From positions 1 through 9,927 of the forward strand of contig JAJYAH010000195.1 of the NCBI GenBank assembly GCA_021779635.1: DNA of 9,927 nucleotides, read 5' to 3'. The notes under the pieces were generated by a model that was not told the origin of the DNA, made no database searches, and saw only the letters and a list, made by a program, of their open reading frames with translations. Within the stretch, counting starts at the first letter, position 1; the number at the start of each line of letters is the position of its first letter. Below are positions 6,863 to 9,927 of the stretch, one piece after another. The position numbers were made by a program, and so were the translations under genes. The stretch comes from Pseudomonadota bacterium. Lineage in GTDB: Bacteria > Pseudomonadota > Alphaproteobacteria > Rhizobiales > Xanthobacteraceae.

Positions 6863-7142
6863 GATGCTGTTTCAGATTCGCTGGCCGGACGGCGCGATCG
6901 AACAATGCTATTCGCCATCGCTGGTGATCCGGGATTATCTCACCGTCGGCGAAACCTATAGGGTGCCGGAATTCCTGCAGCGCAGCCGCACCGCGCTGAC
7001 CATCGCCAGCGCTCGCGTAAGGGAAAAACACGGCTTCGCCTGCTCGCGGGCGATGGCACAGCTTGCAAGGCTTGAAGCCGCCGCCGGTCGTTTCGACGAC
7101 AGGAGCGGCGATCGCGTCACCGTCATATCCTTCCACGAATAG
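6855..7142 (+). CDS. nitG: MSMEG_0570-family small nitrogen-starvation response protein (NitG-type)
   Basis: This small protein of 95 residues starts MLFQIRWPDGAIEQCYSPS and contains DYLTVGETYRVPEFLQRSRT (27-46) and a helical segment rich in alanine and arginine (ARVREKHGFACSRAMAQLAR). These stretches are diagnostic of the MSMEG_0570 family, found only in Nit1C-type clusters. There is no signal peptide, membrane segment or recognisable catalytic motif. Size and position suggest an accessory or binding subunit. GGAG at 6844-6847, inside the end of the glycosyltransferase gene, supports the ATG at 6855. The 8-base overlap with that gene indicates coupled translation. The equation with pseudomonad NitG rests on gene order, so the symbol is less certain than the family. 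Confidence 0.9.
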   Translation: MPEMLFQIRWPDGAIEQCYSPSLVIRDYLTVGETYRVPEFLQRSRTALTIASARVREKHGFACSRAMAQLARLEAAAGRFDDRSGDRVTVISFHE

Positions 7143-7156
7143 ACCAGGAACGTCAC

Positions 7157-8443
7157 ATGACAAATTCATCACTTCCCTCGCACGCCAGCGTTGTCATCAT
7201 CGGCGGCGGTCAGGCCGGTCTCGCCATGAGCTATCATCTCAGGCAGAGCGGCATCGATCATGTCATTCTGGAGAAGCACCAGATCGCTCATTCCTGGAAG
7301 ACCAAGCGCTGGGACGCCTTTTGCCTGGTGACGCCGAACTGGCAGTGCCGGCTTCCGGGATATCCCTATCAAGGCAGCGACCCCAAGGGTTTCATGCTGC
7401 GCGACGAGATCGTCGCCTATATCGAGAATTACGCCAGGCACATCTCCGCACCGGTCAGGGAAGGCGTCGCCGTCACCCGCCTGAAGCAGGATGCAGATGG
7501 CGGATTTGCGCTTGAGACCAGCGCGGGCGAGGTGACGGCGGAAGCCGTGGTGCTCGCGGTCAGCGGCTATCACGTGCCGAACGTGCCCCGGATGGCGGAC
7601 CGGCTCGACGGATCGGTGACGCAGTTGCATTCCGTCGCCTATCGCAGCCCGGCGCACTTGCCGCCGGGTGAGGTCGTGGTGATCGGCAGCGGCCAGTCCG
7701 GCTGCCAGATCGCCGAAGACCTGCATCTGGCGGGACGCAAGGTGCACCTCGCCGTCGGCAGCGCGCCGCGATGCCCGCGGGTCTATCGCGGCCGCGATGC
7801 CGTCGAATGGCTCGACGATCTCGGTCAGTACGACCTGCCGGTCGATCAGCACGGCCTGAAGGAGAAGGTCCGCAAGAACGCCAACCACTATCTGACCGGA
7901 CGGGATGGCGGCCGCGATATCGATCTGCGCAGGTTTGCCCTCGAAGGGATGTCGCTGTACGGCCGGCTCAGGGATGTCGAGGGCGGGCGGCTGATATTTG
8001 CCGACGACCTTGCGAGAAATCTCGACAATGCCGATCGCGTCTATAACGGCATTTGCGGCCTGATCGACGATCACATCGCGCGCAACGCCATCGATGCGCC
8101 GGCCTCGCCGCATTATGCACCGGTATGGACCCCGACCGACACGCCCGCCGAACTCGATCCGTCGAAGGCCGGCATCTCCACGATCATCTGGACCACCGGC
8201 TTCCGGTCCGACTGGTCGTGGGTCGAGCTGCCGATTTTCGACGGCACCGGCTATCCGACCCATCGCCGGGGCGTGACGTCGATGGACGGCGTCTATGTGC
8301 TCGGCCTGCCCTGGCTTTACACCTGGGGCTCGGGACGCTTTGTCGGCGTCGGCCGGGATGCGGCCTATGTGACCCAGCATCTGCTGGGCAACTCCGCGGC
8401 ATCAAGGAGCGCCAGCCAACGATTGGCGGCCAGCGCCGCGTGA
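7157..8443 (+). CDS. nitH: MSMEG_0569-family FAD-dependent oxidoreductase (NitH)
   Basis: This flavoprotein of 428 residues is built like flavin-containing monooxygenases. An FAD Rossmann motif VVIIGGGQAGLAMS (12-25) is followed by the family stretch HSWKTKRWDAFCLVTPNW (45-62). A second dinucleotide motif VVVIGSGQSGCQIAEDL (173-189) probably binds NAD(P)H. The C-terminal segment VYVLGLPWLYTWGSGRFVGV (379-398) closes the FAD site. No signal peptide is evident. It is the last gene of the cluster, 14 bases after the small-protein gene, with AGGAA near 7146-7150 as the ribosome site. It likely oxidises a cluster-specific substrate using NAD(P)H and oxygen; the analogue NitH lies at the same place in pseudomonad Nit1C operons. 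Its stop is 3 bases from the stop of the convergent reductase gene. Confidence 0.94.
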   Translation: MTNSSLPSHASVVIIGGGQAGLAMSYHLRQSGIDHVILEKHQIAHSWKTKRWDAFCLVTPNWQCRLPGYPYQGSDPKGFMLRDEIVAYIENYARHISAPVREGVAVTRLKQDADGGFALETSAGEVTAEAVVLAVSGYHVPNVPRMADRLDGSVTQLHSVAYRSPAHLPPGEVVVIGSGQSGCQIAEDLHLAGRKVHLAVGSAPRCPRVYRGRDAVEWLDDLGQYDLPVDQHGLKEKVRKNANHYLTGRDGGRDIDLRRFALEGMSLYGRLRDVEGGRLIFADDLARNLDNADRVYNGICGLIDDHIARNAIDAPASPHYAPVWTPTDTPAELDPSKAGISTIIWTTGFRSDWSWVELPIFDGTGYPTHRRGVTSMDGVYVLGLPWLYTWGSGRFVGVGRDAAYVTQHLLGNSAASRSASQRLAASAA

Positions 8444-8446
8444 TTT
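8426..8446 (+). terminator. Possible weak terminator hairpin at the end of the Nit1C operon
   Basis: GCGGC (8426-8430) pairs with GCCGC (8435-8439) around the loop CAGC. TGATTTT follows. The stem lies in the last codons of the flavoprotein gene. The stem is short and the T run has only four Ts, so this is a tentative call. On the opposite strand no U-rich tail follows, so it would not serve the convergent reductase gene. Confidence 0.25.
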
Positions 8447-9220
8447 TCAGCGCTCCGCAAATGCCTTCTCGACCACGAACTGTCCGGGCTCGCCGTGATT
8501 GCCTTCGCCGAAGCCCTTGCCGAGCAGAAGCGCCCGGGTGTCGTGAACCAGAGCAGGACTGCCGCAGATCATGACGCGATCGTGGTCGGCTTCAAGCTGC
8601 GCCACGCCAGCGTCGCTGAACAATTTGCCTGATGTGATCAGGTCCGTGATGCGGCCGCGATTGCGGAACGGATCGCGCGTCACGGTGGGATAGTAGATCA
8701 GCTGGTTGCGCACCAGGTCGCCGATCAATTCGTCTTTCGGCAGCTTCTCGGTGATCATCTCGCCATAGGCGAGCTCGGCGACGCGGCGGCAGCCGTGCAG
8801 CAACACCACCTTTTCAAAGCGCTCGTAGGTCTCCGGGTCCTTGATCACGCTCAGGAACGGCGCGAGCCCGGTGCCGGTGCCGATCAGATAGAGATTGCGG
8901 CCGTCCTCGAGATTGTCGATCACCAGCGTGCCGGTCGCCTTGCGGCTGACGATCACCTCGTCGCCTTCCTTCAGATGCTGGAGCCGCGAGGTCAGCGGCC
9001 CGTCCGGCACCTTGATCGAGAAGAATTCCAGCCGGTCCTCGTAATTGGCGCTGGCGACGCTGTAGGCGCGCAGCAGCGGCTTCTCGCCGACCTTCAGGCC
9101 GATCATGGTGAATTCGCCATTGCGGAACCGGAACGAGGATTCGCGCGTGGTCGTGAAGCTGAACAGGGTGTCGGTCCAGTGATGGACGCTGAGGACGCTT
9201 TCCAGATTGAAATTGCTCAT
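8447..9220 (-). CDS. fpr: Ferredoxin-NADP(+) reductase, bacterial subclass I type
   Basis: This protein of 257 residues moves electrons between NADP(H) and ferredoxin or flavodoxin through FAD. The FAD-binding motif LLRAYSVAS (49-57) is in the N-terminal barrel. The NADP domain has LIGTGTGLAPFLSVIKDPE (112-130), QLIYYPTVTRDPF (173-185) and VMICGSP (216-222). The C-terminal VEKAFAER matches the extended bacterial FPR tail that stacks near the flavin (Rhodobacter and Azotobacter type, ending in EKAF). Length is normal for the family and no residue appears missing. AGCGGA precedes the ATG at 9220. It is transcribed toward the Nit1C flavoprotein and away from the enamidase-like gene, with which it shares a control region. 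It may be a general housekeeping FPR or may supply reduced ferredoxin to a pathway encoded to the right. Confidence 0.96.
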   Translation of the reverse strand: MSNFNLESVLSVHHWTDTLFSFTTTRESSFRFRNGEFTMIGLKVGEKPLLRAYSVASANYEDRLEFFSIKVPDGPLTSRLQHLKEGDEVIVSRKATGTLVIDNLEDGRNLYLIGTGTGLAPFLSVIKDPETYERFEKVVLLHGCRRVAELAYGEMITEKLPKDELIGDLVRNQLIYYPTVTRDPFRNRGRITDLITSGKLFSDAGVAQLEADHDRVMICGSPALVHDTRALLLGKGFGEGNHGEPGQFVVEKAFAER

Positions 9221-9275
9221 TCCGCTTTGATCCTGGGTGAAGGGTCTTGAAGAAGCTCGCCGGTTGCACGGGTCA

Positions 9276-9297
9276 ATTCATTTGTATACAAATGAAT
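9276..9297. promoter_or_regulatory. Perfect 22-bp palindromic operator (TTGTATACAA core) in the fpr/enamidase divergent region
   Basis: Each half reads ATTCATTTGTA inward, so all 22 bases are symmetric with no gap. The centre TTGTATACAA resembles operators of GntR/FadR-subfamily and some MarR-family repressors. It sits between two divergent genes and overlaps the predicted -10 and start of the fpr promoter. On the plus strand it would also cover a possible -10 for the enamidase gene (TTGCAC at 9264-9269, 17 bases, TACAAA at 9287-9292). One bound dimer could repress both directions. The cognate regulator is not in the window. Confidence 0.75.
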
Positions 9298-9321
9298 AAT
9301 CCAACTTGATCCTGGCGTCAA
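9293..9321 (-). promoter_or_regulatory. Putative sigma70-type promoter of fpr
   Basis: On the minus strand TTGACG (plus 9316-9321) is followed after 17 bases by TATTCA (plus 9293-9298). The -35 is good (5/6) and the -10 moderate. Transcription would start near 9286, inside the palindrome, giving a leader of roughly 65 bases before the ATG at 9220. Operator overlap with the -10 suggests repression by occlusion. Confidence 0.4.
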
Positions 9322-9337
9322 GCCGGGCTCAAGTTGG
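9301..9337 (+). repeat. Long inverted repeat / RNA stem-loop in the leader of the enamidase-like gene
   Basis: CCAACTTGA (9301-9309) is the exact reverse complement of TCAAGTTGG (9329-9337). Inside, CCTGGC (9311-9316) pairs with GCCGGG (9322-9327) using one G-U wobble, leaving a single mismatch and the loop GTCAA. The plus-strand RNA therefore folds into a nearly continuous 15-bp hairpin; the minus-strand RNA has a C-A mismatch instead of the wobble. GGTTTCG follows, so the T run is too short for a clear terminator. A third TCAAG at 9318-9322 allows a competing pairing with CTTGA at 9305-9309. It lies about 25 bases before the ribosome site of the downstream gene. Confidence 0.6.
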
Positions 9338-9378
9338 TTTCGATGACGCGAAGCCATTGAGCAGAAAGGAATAAATCC

Positions 9379-9927
9379 ATGGCCCATGACGCACCCCAGG
9401 CAGCCGGCCCGACAAAACTGGTGATCCGCAATATCGGCCTGCTGCTGAGCGGCGCGATGGAGAAACCGATCCTCGATGCCGATACGATTCTGGCCGAAAA
9501 CGGCAGGATCACCGCGATCGGACGGGCTGGGGATATCAATGCCGAGGGTGCGACGACGGTCATCGATGCCAACGGAACCACCGTCACGCCGGGCCTGATC
9601 GACAGCCATGTTCATCCCGTCGCCGGCGACTGGACGCCGCGGCAAAACCAGATCGGCTGGATCGACAGCTTTCTCAACGGCGGCGTCACCACCATGATCT
9701 CTGCCGGCGAGGTTCACATGCCCGGCCGGCCGCGCGATGTGGTCGGCGTCAAGGCGATGGCGATTTTCGCGCAGCGCGCGTTCGATAATCTCCGCCCCGG
9801 CGGCGTCAAGGTCCATGCCGGCGCGCCGGTGATCGAACCCGGCATGGTCGAGGAAGATTTCAAGGAATTGGCCGCGGCCGGCGTCAAGCTGCTTGGCGAA
9901 GTCGGACTCGGCGGCGTCAAGGACGGA
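9379..9927 (+). CDS. Enamidase-like amidohydrolase, C-terminus cut by window edge
   Basis: The visible 183 residues run to the right edge. The N-terminal beta domain (LVIRNIGLLLSG, ADTILAENGRITAIG) leads into TVTPGLIDSHVHP (68-80) with the metal ligands H77 and H79, then GGVTTMISAGEVHMPGRPRD (101-120). LLGEVGLGGVKD carries E174. As I recall it, Eubacterium barkeri enamidase matches almost stretch for stretch (GGVTTMISAG, PGRPKD, GVKVHGGA, GEVGLG), and its bridging metal ligand is a glutamate at the equivalent place instead of carbamylated lysine. That enzyme hydrolyses 6-oxo-1,4,5,6-tetrahydronicotinate to 2-formylglutarate and ammonia in nicotinate fermentation. The substrate in this organism could be another cyclic amide or enamide. 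AGAAAGGA at 9363-9370 precedes the ATG at 9379. Roughly 200 C-terminal residues, including other metal ligands, lie beyond the window. Confidence 0.88.
   Translation, partial: MAHDAPQAAGPTKLVIRNIGLLLSGAMEKPILDADTILAENGRITAIGRAGDINAEGATTVIDANGTTVTPGLIDSHVHPVAGDWTPRQNQIGWIDSFLNGGVTTMISAGEVHMPGRPRDVVGVKAMAIFAQRAFDNLRPGGVKVHAGAPVIEPGMVEEDFKELAAAGVKLLGEVGLGGVKDG

Noticed and set aside
7054..7067. TGGCAC-AGC-TTGCA, a second sigma54-like sequence
   Set aside because: The GG-to-GC gap is 8 bases instead of the required 10, and it lies inside the 0570-type coding sequence.
7169..8380. A 403-codon minus-strand open frame under the flavoprotein gene
   Set aside because: It is a shadow produced by high third-position GC on the plus-strand gene. 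No recognisable motifs or start signals.
9217..9816. Minus-strand open frame across the fpr/enamidase control region
   Set aside because: It is antisense to the enamidase-like gene and runs through the palindrome and hairpin. Composition is shadow-like.
1..9927. CRISPR arrays, tRNA/rRNA genes, insertion sequences or attachment sites
   Set aside because: No regularly spaced repeats, tRNA-like cloverleaf, transposase motifs or paired terminal repeats were seen on either strand by eye.

Overview
The window is GC-rich with strong third-position GC bias, tightly packed overlapping genes and alphaproteobacterial-type proteins. The ferredoxin-NADP reductase and the gene set fit the Bradyrhizobium/Rhodopseudomonas group (Nitrobacteraceae). 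The genus is an inference from protein character.

Left edge to 1184 (minus strand): a MocR-type transcription factor (GntR winged helix fused to an aminotransferase-like PLP domain), cut by the window edge. From 1185 to 1524 is an AT-richer divergent control region. It holds a sigma70-like promoter for the MocR gene, a set of ATTGA(A/C)TG boxes, a terminator-like hairpin with seven Ts, and a near-consensus sigma54 (RpoN) -24/-12 promoter pointing at the next operon.

From 1525 to 8443 (plus strand) lies a complete eight-gene Nit1C cluster. Its order is MSMEG_0572/Sll0783-family protein (NitB), nitrilase (NitC), radical SAM protein (NitD), GNAT acetyltransferase (NitE), AIR-synthase-like protein (NitF), GT4 glycosyltransferase, MSMEG_0570-family small protein (NitG-type) and MSMEG_0569-family flavoprotein (NitH). 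Related clusters are linked to nitrogen starvation in cyanobacteria and to cyanide or nitrile assimilation in pseudomonads, but the biochemical product of the set is unresolved. Five consecutive junctions overlap (92, 4, 1, 4 and 8 nt), so the proteins are probably made together. The sigma54 promoter ties expression to an enhancer-binding activator not encoded here, while the adjacent regulator is a MocR protein. The radical SAM protein has CX9CX2C cysteine spacing and is translationally coupled to a GNAT gene, which recalls the radical SAM-GNAT fusion Elp3.

From 8447 to 9220 (minus strand) is a bacterial ferredoxin-NADP reductase, convergent with the flavoprotein with only 3 bp between stop codons. 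From 9221 to 9378 is a second divergent control region with a perfect 22-bp palindrome around a TTGTATACAA core and a long stem-loop. From 9379 to the right edge (plus strand) is the start of an amidohydrolase that strongly resembles enamidase of nicotinate fermentation. The FNR/enamidase pair looks like the edge of a separate catabolic locus with its own repressor site.
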